Notes: generated by a model from the letters alone, not told the origin. Shown: positions 39,768 to 49,646, counted from the stretch's first letter. The stretch: 64,000 nt of DNA from CAWBXL01 sp963837365 (GCA_963837365.1 CAWIMW010000002.1:434001-498000), one strand, 5' to 3'. Numbers and translations: made by a program.

Positions 39768-40997
39768 ATGCTGCCGCTCCTTCAGGATTACGAAGCCATC
39801 GTCGGCAAGGAAGTTCTTGATGAACTGCGCGTGTTGGCCGGCTACTTAAAGAACCGCAAACTGCAAAATATCAATTCGACCCCTGTTGGCGGTGGTGTGG
39901 CCGAGATTTTGACCCGCATGGTTCCCTTGCTGAAGGAACTTGGGATCGACGCTTCCTGGGATGTCATCAAGGGAGACAGCGCATTCTTCAATGTCACCAA
40001 GGCTTTCCACAATGCCCTTCACGGTAAACAGGAAGAAATTACCGAGGACATGCTGGAGCATTTCCGGACAACCAGTGAGATGAACGTGAAGTACATGAAC
40101 ATCACTGGAGAAGTAGTGTGGATCCACGATCCCCAACCCATCGGACTGATTGCGCTGAAGCAAAACGGCGGCCGGCACTGGGTATGGCGCTGTCACATTG
40201 ATGTCTCTGCCCCCGATCCGCGAGTGTGGAACTTCCTAAAGCCGTATGTAGAGCAATATGATGCCTCCATCTTTTCCATGCCGGAGTTCGCGCAACATCT
40301 GACCATGCCTCAGTTCATGGTGAATCCCTCGATTGATCCCATCGCCGACAAGAATCGTGATCTCCAGCCAAACCAGATTACGCAAGTCCTGGCAAAGTAT
40401 TCCATCGACCCGGAACGCCCGGTCGTCACCCAGATTTCGCGTTTTGACTACTTGAAGGACCCACTCGGCGTCATAGCTGCCTACCGCATGGTGCGGCGGC
40501 GGCATGACTGTCAGCTGGTGCTTGCGGGTGGCGGCGCATCGGATGACCCGGAAGGAGCGGAGGTTCTTGCGAAGGTGCGGGAAGCAGCTGAAGGCGATCC
40601 TGACATCCACGTATTGCTTTTACCCCCATTTAGCGATCTGGAGATTAATGCCATCGTGCGTGGCTCCACGATTGTGATGCAAAAGTCGATTAAAGAAGGA
40701 TTCGGTCTGACGGTCGCGGAAGCGCTCTGGAAGAGGAAGCCGGTGATTGGCGGTGCGGTGGGCGGGATCAAAACCCAGATCATTGACGGTGTGACCGGCT
40801 TTCTGGTCCATTCCCCGGAAGGCGCCGCCTCACGCGTCAGGCAACTTCTCGATGATCCCGAACTGTGTGAGCGCATGGGAGAGAATGGATATCAGCACGT
40901 GAAGCAAAATTTTCTACTTACCCGCCACGTGAAGGACTACTTGTTGGTGATGCTGGCGCTGGAGCACCCCGGAGAAGATATCGTGTCATTGGGTTAG
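39768..40997 (+). CDS. treT: GT4-family glycosyltransferase, trehalose synthase (TreT) type
   Basis: 409 residues. Starts LQDYEAIVGKEVLDELRVLAGYLKNRKLQNINSTPVGGGVAEIL, a TreT hallmark including the NSTPxGGGVAE loop. The C-terminal Rossmann half has QISRFDYLKDPLGVIAAYRMV, LVLAGGGASDDPEG and the nucleotide-sugar motif KEGFGLTVAEALWKRKPVIGGAVGG. TreT joins NDP-glucose and glucose to make trehalose. With otsA/otsB on the opposite strand, the region would encode two trehalose routes. The symbol is assigned by similarity of pattern. Confidence 0.82.
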   Translation: MLPLLQDYEAIVGKEVLDELRVLAGYLKNRKLQNINSTPVGGGVAEILTRMVPLLKELGIDASWDVIKGDSAFFNVTKAFHNALHGKQEEITEDMLEHFRTTSEMNVKYMNITGEVVWIHDPQPIGLIALKQNGGRHWVWRCHIDVSAPDPRVWNFLKPYVEQYDASIFSMPEFAQHLTMPQFMVNPSIDPIADKNRDLQPNQITQVLAKYSIDPERPVVTQISRFDYLKDPLGVIAAYRMVRRRHDCQLVLAGGGASDDPEGAEVLAKVREAAEGDPDIHVLLLPPFSDLEINAIVRGSTIVMQKSIKEGFGLTVAEALWKRKPVIGGAVGGIKTQIIDGVTGFLVHSPEGAASRVRQLLDDPELCERMGENGYQHVKQNFLLTRHVKDYLLVMLALEHPGEDIVSLG

Positions 40998-41014
40998 TCG
41001 CGCTAAACTACATT

Positions 41015-41902
41015 ATGGAACGGATACGCGTATCATCGCTGCAATATTTCATCCGGCCGGTCCAAACCTTCAACCAATTCCGCGATCAGGTGGAAGCGCT
41101 GGTCGAGACCGCCGCAGATTACAACTGCCAGCTCATCGTATTCCCGGAATACTTTACCGTCCAACTGCTGACTCTCGGCAATGTCAAGAGGCCGATTCGC
41201 GAGCAGATCCAGGATTTGGCACGCCAGGGACCCACCTACCTGGAACTGATGGAAAGCCTGGCCCGCAAGCATCGTATGTACATCGTCGGTGGCAGTATCC
41301 CCGTTAGCGGCGATTCCGGAGACGAGATCTATAACGATTCATTCTTTTTCAGCCCCGCGGGGAGAATCGGCGTCCAGGGCAAACTCCATATGACGCGGTT
41401 TGAAAAGGAAGACTGGAAGATTTCACCGCGTTCAAAACTCAAGGTATTTGAAACTGGTTTCGGTAGAGTGGCGATTGCGATCTGTTACGATGTCGAATTT
41501 CCTGACATCGCCCGTGCGGCAGCTCGTCTGGGGGCGCACATCCTGGTTGTGCCCAGTTGCACCGATGAGCGGCAGGGTTTCTTGCGGGTCAAGTATTGCT
41601 GCCACGCCCGGGCCATTGAGAACCAGATCTATGTGATCCAGTCGCACACCGTGGGCTCTCTGCCCATGGTGCCCGCGGTTTCACTCAACTATGGCCAGGC
41701 AGCGATTCTCACCCCCAGCGATTTTGCGTTTTCTCGTGATGGGATTTTGGCTGAAGGAAATCCCAATCAAGAAATGATGGTCATCGGAGAATTAAACTTG
41801 AAAACCATTGCCGATGCGCGTGAGAGTGGCACCGTCCTCCCGCTGCTCGATAGCGTTCGCAGCGCTTCGGTCACCATGGAACCGGAAATTGTGACCTTAT
41901 GA
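41015..41902 (+). CDS. Carbon-nitrogen hydrolase (nitrilase superfamily)
   Basis: 295 residues. Catalytic triad visible: Glu in LIVFPEYFT, Lys in GKLHMTRFEKEDW, Cys in VVPSCTDERQGF; C-terminal HARAIENQIYVIQS is also typical. Enzymes in this subgroup hydrolyse amides such as N-carbamoyl compounds or omega-amides. The stop codon overlaps the GNAT gene start (ATGA), a pair often found together. The shared substrate is unknown. Confidence 0.88.
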   Translation: MERIRVSSLQYFIRPVQTFNQFRDQVEALVETAADYNCQLIVFPEYFTVQLLTLGNVKRPIREQIQDLARQGPTYLELMESLARKHRMYIVGGSIPVSGDSGDEIYNDSFFFSPAGRIGVQGKLHMTRFEKEDWKISPRSKLKVFETGFGRVAIAICYDVEFPDIARAAARLGAHILVVPSCTDERQGFLRVKYCCHARAIENQIYVIQSHTVGSLPMVPAVSLNYGQAAILTPSDFAFSRDGILAEGNPNQEMMVIGELNLKTIADARESGTVLPLLDSVRSASVTMEPEIVTL

Positions 41903-42609
41903 GCATGCAACCTGAGATCGTGGTTCGAAACACCAAACCGGATGACTTTGCCGGAATCATTTCTATGTGTCAGGAGGTGTATAGAAACAGCGTCCCCTGG
42001 AGTGAGGAGCAGTTGGCGTCCCATCTCCGCGTCTTTCCTGAAGGACAATTTGTTGCTGTGGAATCTGGCACGCAGCACGTGGTGGGGTTGGCATCCAGCC
42101 TGATTGTGTTTTGGGACGACTATGACATGAAAGAAAGCTGGCGGGACTTTACCGATCACGGCTTGTTCACCAATCACGATTCTGCCAAGGGGCGGACTCT
42201 GTACGGCGCGGAAGTCATGGTGCGCCCTTCCATGCAAGGCCGGGGCGTGGGGTCGAAAATCTACCATGCGCGTCGCGAACTAGTGCGGGGCTTGAAGTTG
42301 CTGCGCATCCGTGCTGGAGCTCGTCTTCGTGGTTATCACAAGTATGTTGACCGAATGAAAGCTGAAGACTACGTGATTGCAGTCATACGCGGTGAACTTG
42401 GCGACCCGACTTTGTCGTTCCAGCTGAGACATGGCTTTCATGTGATGGGCGTCGTTTCGGGCTATCTACAGCATGATCCGGAGAGTCTGGGGTTTGCGGC
42501 TGTGATCGAATGGATCAATTCCGAAGTGGCACGGCCCGAAGACTATGCCGGACAAGACCCACGCTTTGCCGGCAACGCGGCACCCGCATCCCCCGGTCAT
42601 CCAAGGTAA
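41899..42609 (+). CDS. GNAT-family N-acetyltransferase
   Basis: 236 residues. The acetyl-CoA-binding loop VRPSMQGRGVGSKIYHARRELV (about 94-115) and preceding strand LYGAEVMVRPSM identify GNAT. It has an unusual extension around 135-200 (HKYVDRMKAEDYVIAVIRGELGDPTLSFQLRHGFHVMGVVSGYL). Translationally coupled to the nitrilase-family gene, so it may acetylate that enzyme's product or an amine from the same pathway (inference). Confidence 0.82.
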   Translation: MSMQPEIVVRNTKPDDFAGIISMCQEVYRNSVPWSEEQLASHLRVFPEGQFVAVESGTQHVVGLASSLIVFWDDYDMKESWRDFTDHGLFTNHDSAKGRTLYGAEVMVRPSMQGRGVGSKIYHARRELVRGLKLLRIRAGARLRGYHKYVDRMKAEDYVIAVIRGELGDPTLSFQLRHGFHVMGVVSGYLQHDPESLGFAAVIEWINSEVARPEDYAGQDPRFAGNAAPASPGHPR

Positions 42610-42639
42610 CCATTGCGGCTGGAACGCAGTCTGCAAAGC

Positions 42640-44415
42640 TCACATCTCCGCGACTTCACGATAGCGTTCCAAAACATCCTGCTGCGTGATCACTCCTTCC
42701 AGGTGTTGGAAGTTGGCGCGGCTGACCACAGGAACCACAGGCCACTGGTTCACGTAGGGCAATGCCATATCTAACTGGTAATCAGGATGCAAATAGGTGA
42801 TCGGTTTGCGGAGCACGGAACGCAGACTAAGGTTCCCCTTCCCTTCGTTGACCATCTTTGCGAGTTCCGGTTTGCTGGTAATGCCCCAACCTGTAGGGTT
42901 TACTCGAACCAGCAAATGTTCAGAGGCAGACTTCTCAGCTAGTAGCGCGGCCTGACTGACGGATTCATCGGCATTAAGAACCGGATCTTTGACCGGACGC
43001 ATAGCATCCTCCACGCGGAGAATGTCGGCTTCACGCTGTTCTTCCATGGACGGCAAATCCAATCCGTCCTGACGCGTCAAAACATCGAAAATCGGTGTGG
43101 GATGCAGCCCGCGGGAGATGACGTACGCAAACGTATTCGCGATGATGACCGGCAAGATGATGGAATAGTTCCCGCTGACCTCCAGCACCATGAAGACCGA
43201 GGTCATCGGTGCGCGTAGGAACCCGGCAAACAGCACGCCCATCCCCACCAGGGCGTAGGTGCTGGTTGACGTGATGAGATGCGGAAATAGCGCGTGTTCC
43301 AACCCACCTACGGATGCTCCCAGCATGGCACCGATAAACAAAGTCGGCGCAAACATCCCGCCGGGTGTGCCGCTCACGAAGGAGCACAAGGTTGCCAGGA
43401 TCTTGAGTCCCGCCAGAATGGCGAGAATCTGCCAAGTAAACCGGCCGTGGATCGCCTGGTCCATGTACTCATAGCCCGCGCCCATCACTTGGGGAAATCC
43501 CAATGCGCCAATTACGCCAATCACCAGGCCGGCAGCGGCCGGCTGAAGATATTGCGTCCAGCGTGGAAGATCTTTCAAGCGCGGCCGCAGCGATACAATC
43601 CCGCGCGAAAAAACGCTGGAAGCCAGCCCCCCGATAATCCCCAACGCGCTGTAGGCAATCAACTCCACGGGGCGTACCAGGCCCACTGCGGGGATGCGGA
43701 ACAAAGACTCGGAACCGAGAAACCAGCGCATGACGACCACGCTCGATACCGCGGAGAGCACGACGGAGCCGAGAATCCCAGCGCTCCACCGTCCGATTAC
43801 TTCTTCGATGACGAAAAGGACGGCAGAAATTGGCGCGTTGAACGCGGCAGCCAATCCGGCCGCGGCCCCGACGGGAGCAATCAATCGCATGCGGTCCCGT
43901 GACAAATGCAACTTCCGCCCCAAAAGTGAAGCCAGACCGGCCCCAATCTGCAAGGATGGGTCCTCGGGTCCAAGCGAGTGTCCTGAACCGATCGCCAACG
44001 ACGAGGTAATAAATTTCCCGATGGCAGTACGGAATGGAATGTAACCGTTGTAGATATAAAGCGCTGCCTTGGTCTGGTTTACACCACTGCCCCGGCTCAG
44101 GGGGAATACGTGAATCACCAGCACCGCGATCACCAGGCCCGCCAACGTGGGCGCCAAAATCAGATGAAGTGGAGAGGCTACAGTCTCGGAGCCGATCAGA
44201 TAAATCCGCGCCCAGTCAATGGCAAAGCGAAAGCAGACAACCGCCAAACCGGAGAAGACTCCAATAAAAACGGACAATACAAGAAAGAAACGCTCTTCCT
44301 GAAAAACATGACGGAGCAGTGCGCGTGAAGCAGATTCGATCGGACCAAGGGGCGGGGTGGTTGCAGGGTTATCAGACGACGCTATGGCGGGTTGCGACTG
44401 AGCCAATTCTGTCAC
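42640..44415 (-). CDS. CLC chloride channel/transporter with C-terminal CBS domains
   Basis: 591 residues. CLC core (about 35-440) with signature loops SRGSGVNQTK, GSGHSLGPEDPSLQIGAG (GxExP gating region) and SGTPGGMFAPTLF. A CBS pair covers about 460-590 (VEDAMRPVKDPVL..., VTQQDVLERYREVAEM). Different from the CLC at 4024. Its ATG overlaps the stop codon of the TPR gene (ATGA). Located in the osmotic-stress block, it may help adjust chloride with trehalose and the mechanosensitive channel. Confidence 0.9.
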   Translation of the reverse strand: MTELAQSQPAIASSDNPATTPPLGPIESASRALLRHVFQEERFFLVLSVFIGVFSGLAVVCFRFAIDWARIYLIGSETVASPLHLILAPTLAGLVIAVLVIHVFPLSRGSGVNQTKAALYIYNGYIPFRTAIGKFITSSLAIGSGHSLGPEDPSLQIGAGLASLLGRKLHLSRDRMRLIAPVGAAAGLAAAFNAPISAVLFVIEEVIGRWSAGILGSVVLSAVSSVVVMRWFLGSESLFRIPAVGLVRPVELIAYSALGIIGGLASSVFSRGIVSLRPRLKDLPRWTQYLQPAAAGLVIGVIGALGFPQVMGAGYEYMDQAIHGRFTWQILAILAGLKILATLCSFVSGTPGGMFAPTLFIGAMLGASVGGLEHALFPHLITSTSTYALVGMGVLFAGFLRAPMTSVFMVLEVSGNYSIILPVIIANTFAYVISRGLHPTPIFDVLTRQDGLDLPSMEEQREADILRVEDAMRPVKDPVLNADESVSQAALLAEKSASEHLLVRVNPTGWGITSKPELAKMVNEGKGNLSLRSVLRKPITYLHPDYQLDMALPYVNQWPVVPVVSRANFQHLEGVITQQDVLERYREVAEM

Positions 44416-45578
44416 CTCTCGTTTCCTTCATGCAATTTGGAGACGAGGAGTAGTGCCAGATCTTTTCCCGCAGGCGCTCCGCACGTGGTGCTCGTTTCCT
44501 GTTCAATGGTGAATACCAAATCCATGGCTTCATCCGCCAGGTCCGGATTTCGCCGCAGCCGCAGCTGATTCACGCGGGGCTTCATCTCTTTCCAGCGGGT
44601 ATCGAGCGAAGGTTCAGCCACCGCACCAGACGTACCGCGTGTACCCGCAAAAGCGGCAGGGTGACATGTCTTCAACCGTTCTCCAGCCGTCGTAAATGCC
44701 GCGATCACTGCCCGGGTCTTTTGGCTAGTTGAGATCGGGCGACGATAGGGATCCATATCGAGCACGAGCGTCACCGTTTTGAGTAGCTCACCGCTGGCGG
44801 AATCGTCAGCCTTTGCGGCAACCGCAGCCTGAAGATAGCGCTTGGCAGCGGGATACCTGCTTAACTCGTACGCCGCGCGGCCAGCGCCCGCCAGTGCCGC
44901 CGGGTTGCGTCTATCGATCCTCAAAGCTTCCCGAAATTGGGCCAGCGCGTGTTCGTCGTCCTGGGCCTGTAAAAATAGGTCCCCCACCCGTATGTGCATG
45001 TTGGCATCATCCGGAAGATTCGCTGCCATCGCGATTAATTCAGATTGGGCCTGCGTCTTTGCATTGTTTGCCAGGAGAAAGTCAATCAACTCCAAACGCA
45101 CCGCGCGCCTATGCTCTTCAGGTTCATTGGCCCACACAGCGTAGAGCGCGTTGTGATAGTAGCGGATGGCTTGGCTTGTATCCCCCTTCTTGGCGAGCAC
45201 CCGGGCCAGTTCCAGGTTGACGGTCCCATCATCCGGCTGCCGTTCGCGGAGGTTCAATAGATAGGAATACGCTTGATCGGTACTCCCCTGGGCGGCAAGG
45301 GTTTGCGCCAGGTTCAACTGGTAACGAAAGTTGTCCCGAGAATACAGCTCCGCGGCCTGAAACTCACTGATCGCGCGGTCTAGATGCCCCGCTGCGCGTT
45401 CCCCTGTAGCCCGCCCAAACCACTTCTGGCCCAACGCTTCCTGTTGAGCATGGAACTTCGCGGACAGAGCAGAAACTGCAACGAAGAAAACTGCTGCCAT
45501 CAAGGAAAGTACTACGAGAATTACCGGCTCCCGCGTGGAATACCACTTCAGAGTCCGATCACCATTACCTTCGGCCAT
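44412..45578 (-). CDS. TPR-repeat membrane protein
   Basis: 388 residues. One membrane helix near the N terminus (about 18-37, VILVVLSLMAAVFFVAVSAL) then tetratricopeptide repeats: LDRAISEFQAAELYSRDNFRYQLNLAQTLAAQG, DTSQAIRYYHNALYAVWANE, HALAQFREALRIDRRNPAALAGAGRAAYELSRYPAAKRYLQAAV. The last 110 residues, with a CGAPAGKD segment, are not recognised. Coupled to the CLC gene by an ATGA overlap. Confidence 0.82.
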   Translation of the reverse strand: MAEGNGDRTLKWYSTREPVILVVLSLMAAVFFVAVSALSAKFHAQQEALGQKWFGRATGERAAGHLDRAISEFQAAELYSRDNFRYQLNLAQTLAAQGSTDQAYSYLLNLRERQPDDGTVNLELARVLAKKGDTSQAIRYYHNALYAVWANEPEEHRRAVRLELIDFLLANNAKTQAQSELIAMAANLPDDANMHIRVGDLFLQAQDDEHALAQFREALRIDRRNPAALAGAGRAAYELSRYPAAKRYLQAAVAAKADDSASGELLKTVTLVLDMDPYRRPISTSQKTRAVIAAFTTAGERLKTCHPAAFAGTRGTSGAVAEPSLDTRWKEMKPRVNQLRLRRNPDLADEAMDLVFTIEQETSTTCGAPAGKDLALLLVSKLHEGNER

Positions 45579-45626
45579 TGTTTCTTACTATACGTCTCCC
45601 TTCAAATTTCGGCGACTGCCAATGCT

Positions 45627-46739
45627 TCATGCTTGGTCCCTACTTGGGAAATTTGTGACGCGTCCCGTGTTGGGAACAGCAAACTCTTCATGCGCATCCG
45701 GTGTAAACAGGTGAACATCGCGCTGTGGAAACGGAATGCAAATCCCTTCTTGCCGGAAGCGAGCCAAGATGCGCTTCCTCAACTCGTGTTGGACCGGGTA
45801 TTGGTCCACAAACGTGTTCACCCGGCAGATCAATGTGAAATCCAATGAGGAGTCGCCAAACCCTGGAATGAAGCGCACAAAGGGAGCAGGTTCCGCCAGC
45901 AGTCCGGCAACGTGGCCGGCAGCACCACGAGCTTCTTCAATCAAGATCCGCTCGACCTGATCAGGATCGCTCTCATAACTGACGCCGATGGAGATCAGCA
46001 GCGACATCTGCGTCTCGGGCAGCGAGTAGTTGGTGACAATCGCCGAGGCCAGCTTGGCATTAGGAACGATCACGATATTATTCGGCAGCGTACGCATGCG
46101 AGTTGAACGCCATCCCTGCTGTACTACAAATCCTTCTTCACCACTCTCTAGTTTAACGTAGTCGTTGAGTCGTATGGGATTATCAAGGCGAACATAGACC
46201 CCGGCAAAAAAATTCGAGAGCGTATCTTGCAACGCAAGTGCTACTGCGACACTGCCCACGCCCAACGTAGTCCAGACCGCAGTAAGCGACACCCCCAGGT
46301 TGTCGAGCACGATCATCAGGCCTAGCCCGGCGACAACCGCTTGCCCGACGAATCGCACCGGATCTCGCAGACTCTCGCGCCCAGGGATTCGGTTCAGCCA
46401 GGCATCGAGCAAAATCCTCACTACTCTGGCGCTGTAGTAAACAACGGTGATCAACAGCAAAAGAGAAATGCCGCGATTCGCAACCCGATCAAACTTGGGT
46501 GGCAAGGGAACCAGGTTGAGGGCCGTCAACAGCACTGCCAGAGCAAGAAGAGGACGAATAGCCTTATCAGCGATATCGATGAGGGCATCGTCCAAGGTAG
46601 TCGAAGTATGTTTCGTAAACCGCCGTAGGCGTGAGATGACAAGATGTCGCATCACCCACGCGACCACGACTAGACCAAATATCTCTGCTACGGGTAGCAA
46701 CCAGGTGTGCTGCGCAGCCAGTTGCAAATAAGCTTTCAC
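45627..46739 (-). CDS. mscS: MscS-family mechanosensitive ion channel
   Basis: 370 residues. Four or five membrane helices; the pore helix region GLGVGSVAVALALQDTLSNFFAGVYVRLDNPIRLNDYVKLES is characteristic (TM3 Gly/Ala pattern and beta domain). The C-terminal vestibule part has FTLICRVNTFVDQYPVQHELRKRILARF. It opens on membrane tension during hypo-osmotic shock. GTG start overlapping the otsA stop codon (GTGA), making it the third gene of otsB-otsA-mscS. The symbol denotes family. Confidence 0.88.
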   Translation of the reverse strand: MKAYLQLAAQHTWLLPVAEIFGLVVVAWVMRHLVISRLRRFTKHTSTTLDDALIDIADKAIRPLLALAVLLTALNLVPLPPKFDRVANRGISLLLLITVVYYSARVVRILLDAWLNRIPGRESLRDPVRFVGQAVVAGLGLMIVLDNLGVSLTAVWTTLGVGSVAVALALQDTLSNFFAGVYVRLDNPIRLNDYVKLESGEEGFVVQQGWRSTRMRTLPNNIVIVPNAKLASAIVTNYSLPETQMSLLISIGVSYESDPDQVERILIEEARGAAGHVAGLLAEPAPFVRFIPGFGDSSLDFTLICRVNTFVDQYPVQHELRKRILARFRQEGICIPFPQRDVHLFTPDAHEEFAVPNTGRVTNFPSRDQA

Positions 46740-48238
46740 GAATGTTCTCCTGCCGCGGCCATGGAAATTTCCGGCCCGTCCGGTGCCAGGAGAACATCAC
46801 TCCCTAGAGGAGTCGGGCCAGTGCCGGTCTGCGCCGGGCTGCTCTGCTTGAAAAACTGGTCACGCCAGTGATAGACATCTTCTTCACAGACCCTGCGGCG
46901 CATCCGTCGCATGCGGCGTTGTGCCTCCGCCGGATTCATGTGAAATACCTGATAGATTGCGGAAGCCACTTGTTCCGTATCGTACGGATTGACCAGCAAC
47001 GCCCCATTGCGCAACTGGCTGGCCGCCCCGGCAAACTCACTGAGAATCAAAATTCCGCGCTCATCTACTCGTGAAGCGCAGAATTCCTTGGCCACCAGGT
47101 TCATTCCATCCTTGAGCGGCGTGATCAGCGCGACGTCAGCAGCACAATAGTAGCCGACGAGTTCCGGACGTGACAGATGGCGGTGCTGATAATGCACTGG
47201 CACCCAACTGGTCCGGCCAAAATGCCCGTTGATCTCGGTCACCAGGCGCTCCACTTGCATTTTCAGTTCCTGGTACTTCGGAATGTCTTCCCGGCTAGGC
47301 ACAACCACCTGAATCAGGCTGATGCGGCCATAAAGCTCAGGATGATGATTGAGCAGATTGCGGAACGCCTTCAATCTTTCAGGAATGCCCTTGGTGTAGT
47401 CGAGGCGGTCCACTCCGAGAACGATTTGGCAGTCTCTCAGATTCTTGCGAATTTGCTGGGTTTGCTGTACCACAGCCTCCTGTGCGGCAATTTCAGCAAA
47501 CTCGTTGAAGTCAATACCGATCGGAAAGGCGCCAACCAGGGCCCGCTGATTGCCCTGCCCCACCGAAAGGTGGACCCCTGCCCGGCGCACCGCCATCGCC
47601 GGCAAGAAACGCCTTACGCAACTCAGAAAATTTCTCTGGTCACGTACGGTCTGGAATCCAACCGTGCCGAAACTCAACAGCGACTCCAGCACCTCCAACC
47701 TCCAGGGAAGTTTCTCAAAAACGTCCGGTGGCGGGAAGGGAATGTGATGGAAGTACATCAAGCGCCGGCGGTCGAAGCGGTCACTCAGCAACTTCCCTTG
47801 CAACATGAGGTGGTAATCGTGGACCCAAACCGTATCGTCCGCGGTTGCCTCCGAAGAAATCGTCTCGGCAAAACGCAGATTGACCTTAACGTAACTCTGC
47901 CAGTAGGCCGGCTCGAAGTTGCAGCGCGACTGTAAATCGTGGAACAGAGGCCAAAGGATCTCGTTGCAGAATCCGCAATAAAATTCGTTCTGCTCGTCGG
48001 GAGATAAGAACAAAGGCACCATGCGGCAAGTGTCCAGGGCCACATCGGTCCGGAGCCGCTGTTCAACCGTCGGATCGTGGTCTGTTCCAGCCCACCCAAT
48101 CCAGCAGCCTTCCCGTTTCCGCACGATAGAACGTAACGCTGTGACCAGTCCTCCAGAACTGACCTCGACGCCACCCCCGTCACTCACCTCGTGCAGGGTA
48201 ACCGGCAAGCGGTTGGACACGATGACAAGTCGGCTCAT
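46736..48238 (-). CDS. otsA: Alpha,alpha-trehalose-phosphate synthase
   Basis: 500 residues from an ATG at 48238 that overlaps the otsB stop codon (ATGA); the frame is open to 48319 inside otsB. MSRLVIVSNRLPVTL is the classic N terminus; WIGWAG, VWVHDYHLML, LVGAFPIGID, LGVDRLDYTKGIPERLKAF and LVAKEFCASRVDERGILILSEFAGAA are the GT20 motifs. Transfers glucose from UDP-glucose to glucose-6-phosphate. Works with OtsB, encoded just upstream. Confidence 0.95.
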   Translation of the reverse strand: MSRLVIVSNRLPVTLHEVSDGGGVEVSSGGLVTALRSIVRKREGCWIGWAGTDHDPTVEQRLRTDVALDTCRMVPLFLSPDEQNEFYCGFCNEILWPLFHDLQSRCNFEPAYWQSYVKVNLRFAETISSEATADDTVWVHDYHLMLQGKLLSDRFDRRRLMYFHHIPFPPPDVFEKLPWRLEVLESLLSFGTVGFQTVRDQRNFLSCVRRFLPAMAVRRAGVHLSVGQGNQRALVGAFPIGIDFNEFAEIAAQEAVVQQTQQIRKNLRDCQIVLGVDRLDYTKGIPERLKAFRNLLNHHPELYGRISLIQVVVPSREDIPKYQELKMQVERLVTEINGHFGRTSWVPVHYQHRHLSRPELVGYYCAADVALITPLKDGMNLVAKEFCASRVDERGILILSEFAGAASQLRNGALLVNPYDTEQVASAIYQVFHMNPAEAQRRMRRMRRRVCEEDVYHWRDQFFKQSSPAQTGTGPTPLGSDVLLAPDGPEISMAAAGEHS

Positions 48239-49029
48239 GCGACACCTCCGCAGGCCAGCAGCCAGTCTCCAAGGTAGTGAAGTAATTCCTCGGGAGGTTT
48301 GATCCAGACTTGGGCGCATGTATCGCGAAATTCGGGGCGCACCAGAACCGCTAAATCCTGCGTACGCAATGCACGGAATGCATCTTCATCCGTTTGATCG
48401 TCCCCTAAGTATGCAACCAGGCTGGCTTCGCCAACTTCCGCAAGTACGGCTCGGACTGCACGTCCTTTGTCGCAATTGGAAACGCGCAGCTCCAACCCAC
48501 CGTCAAACTCCAACAGGTCAAGACCGCTCATCTCCGCGACTGGCGTCCAGGCATGCCGCGCCAGGCGATGCGCCAGATCTGCGGCTGCCGGCGTTAGGCC
48601 GCGCCAATGTAACGCTATGGAGGCAGACTTATGTTCAAGGCGAGAGCTCATGTTCAGTTCGGCCAATGCGTTGGCCGCCGAGGTCAGGGCGATGCGTTGC
48701 TTCTCGTCAACCGGCGCCAGTTGATAGTCACCGCTCGGCCAGAGCCGCTCCATTCCGTGGCTGCCCCAAATCTCCGGTACCGGACTGATTTGCAGCAAAG
48801 ACCGCAATTCCCACGCCGGGCGTCCCGAAATCATCACTACCCGTGTATTTGTTTCACGAAGAATCCGCTGCAGGATGCGGGCTACCAACGGGTAAGGAAG
48901 TGCCTCATCCCTTTTTGGTGTGAATGGCGCAATCGTTCCGTCGTAGTCGAGCAACAGGACCCGCTCCGGCGCTTCCGCCAGCCGTGCAAAAAATTGTTCG
49001 GCAATGCCCTGGGCATTCATTGTGCTCAT
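48235..49029 (-). CDS. otsB: Trehalose-6-phosphate phosphatase
   Basis: 264 residues, HAD superfamily. Motif I LLLDYDGTIAPF, motif II VVMISGRPAWELRSLL, motif III/IV GRAVRAVLAEVG and YLGDDQTDEDAFRALR. Removes the phosphate from trehalose-6-phosphate. GGAGG lies just upstream of the ATG. First gene of the otsB-otsA-mscS operon. Confidence 0.93.
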   Translation of the reverse strand: MSTMNAQGIAEQFFARLAEAPERVLLLDYDGTIAPFTPKRDEALPYPLVARILQRILRETNTRVVMISGRPAWELRSLLQISPVPEIWGSHGMERLWPSGDYQLAPVDEKQRIALTSAANALAELNMSSRLEHKSASIALHWRGLTPAAADLAHRLARHAWTPVAEMSGLDLLEFDGGLELRVSNCDKGRAVRAVLAEVGEASLVAYLGDDQTDEDAFRALRTQDLAVLVRPEFRDTCAQVWIKPPEELLHYLGDWLLACGGVA

Positions 49030-49109
49030 TTCTCCTCCAAGTGGCGTTGTAGCTAAGGGTGGGGACGCGCCGTAAGATGGCGCACGTCGTCAGTTCGGAG
49101 AAATAATGG

Positions 49110-49385
49110 CTAGCAGAGGCGAGTGCAATACAAATCGATCAGGCTTGCCTGATTGGCTGAGGCTGGGCCCGAGGCATCTCGATTAGAAAAATCACATTCC
49201 TCAAGCATTGCCAGGGAACCTGCGCAGAGGAAGAGATGAGAGGCAATAAAGATGGCCAGAATCACCATCGCGGCATCCCGTGAAGCTCGCAATGCCGTCG
49301 GCTCCAGATTCATCGAGGGAGCAAAAAACACCACAGCCAAGGCCATCAACAACACGATCACGAGTATGACATGGGACTTTGGCAT
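49110..49385 (-). CDS. Small two-helix membrane protein, unknown
   Basis: 91 residues from an ATG at 49385. Two hydrophobic helices (about 4-22 VILVIVLLMALAVVFFAP; 37-57 AMVILAIFIASHLFLCAGSL) and a short polar tail. I do not recognise a family. It lies just upstream of otsB on the same strand, separated by 80 bp, and could be co-transcribed. There is no obvious ribosome site. Confidence 0.4.
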   Translation of the reverse strand: MPKSHVILVIVLLMALAVVFFAPSMNLEPTALRASRDAAMVILAIFIASHLFLCAGSLAMLEECDFSNRDASGPASANQASLIDLYCTRLC

Positions 49386-49646
49386 GATGGTTATTAAGTG
49401 TAATATTATCATAGGGTTGTAAGAATAATCAAGGACAAATTGTCAGGCTCCCAGCCGCCGGGCAAACTTAGGTTTGGAGTCCTTTAATCATTCCTCAGTT
49501 TCCGCCAAGCTGGCAAACCTAAAAGGGGTTCTGTCGATATCGAATATCCTCTCTGTAATTAAGTGGTTACCGCCAACCTGGCGATTTGCAAGAACCAGCG
49601 CGACTGCTTCTTTGGCGTAGAATCGGGAACAGGAAGCCACCTCCCC

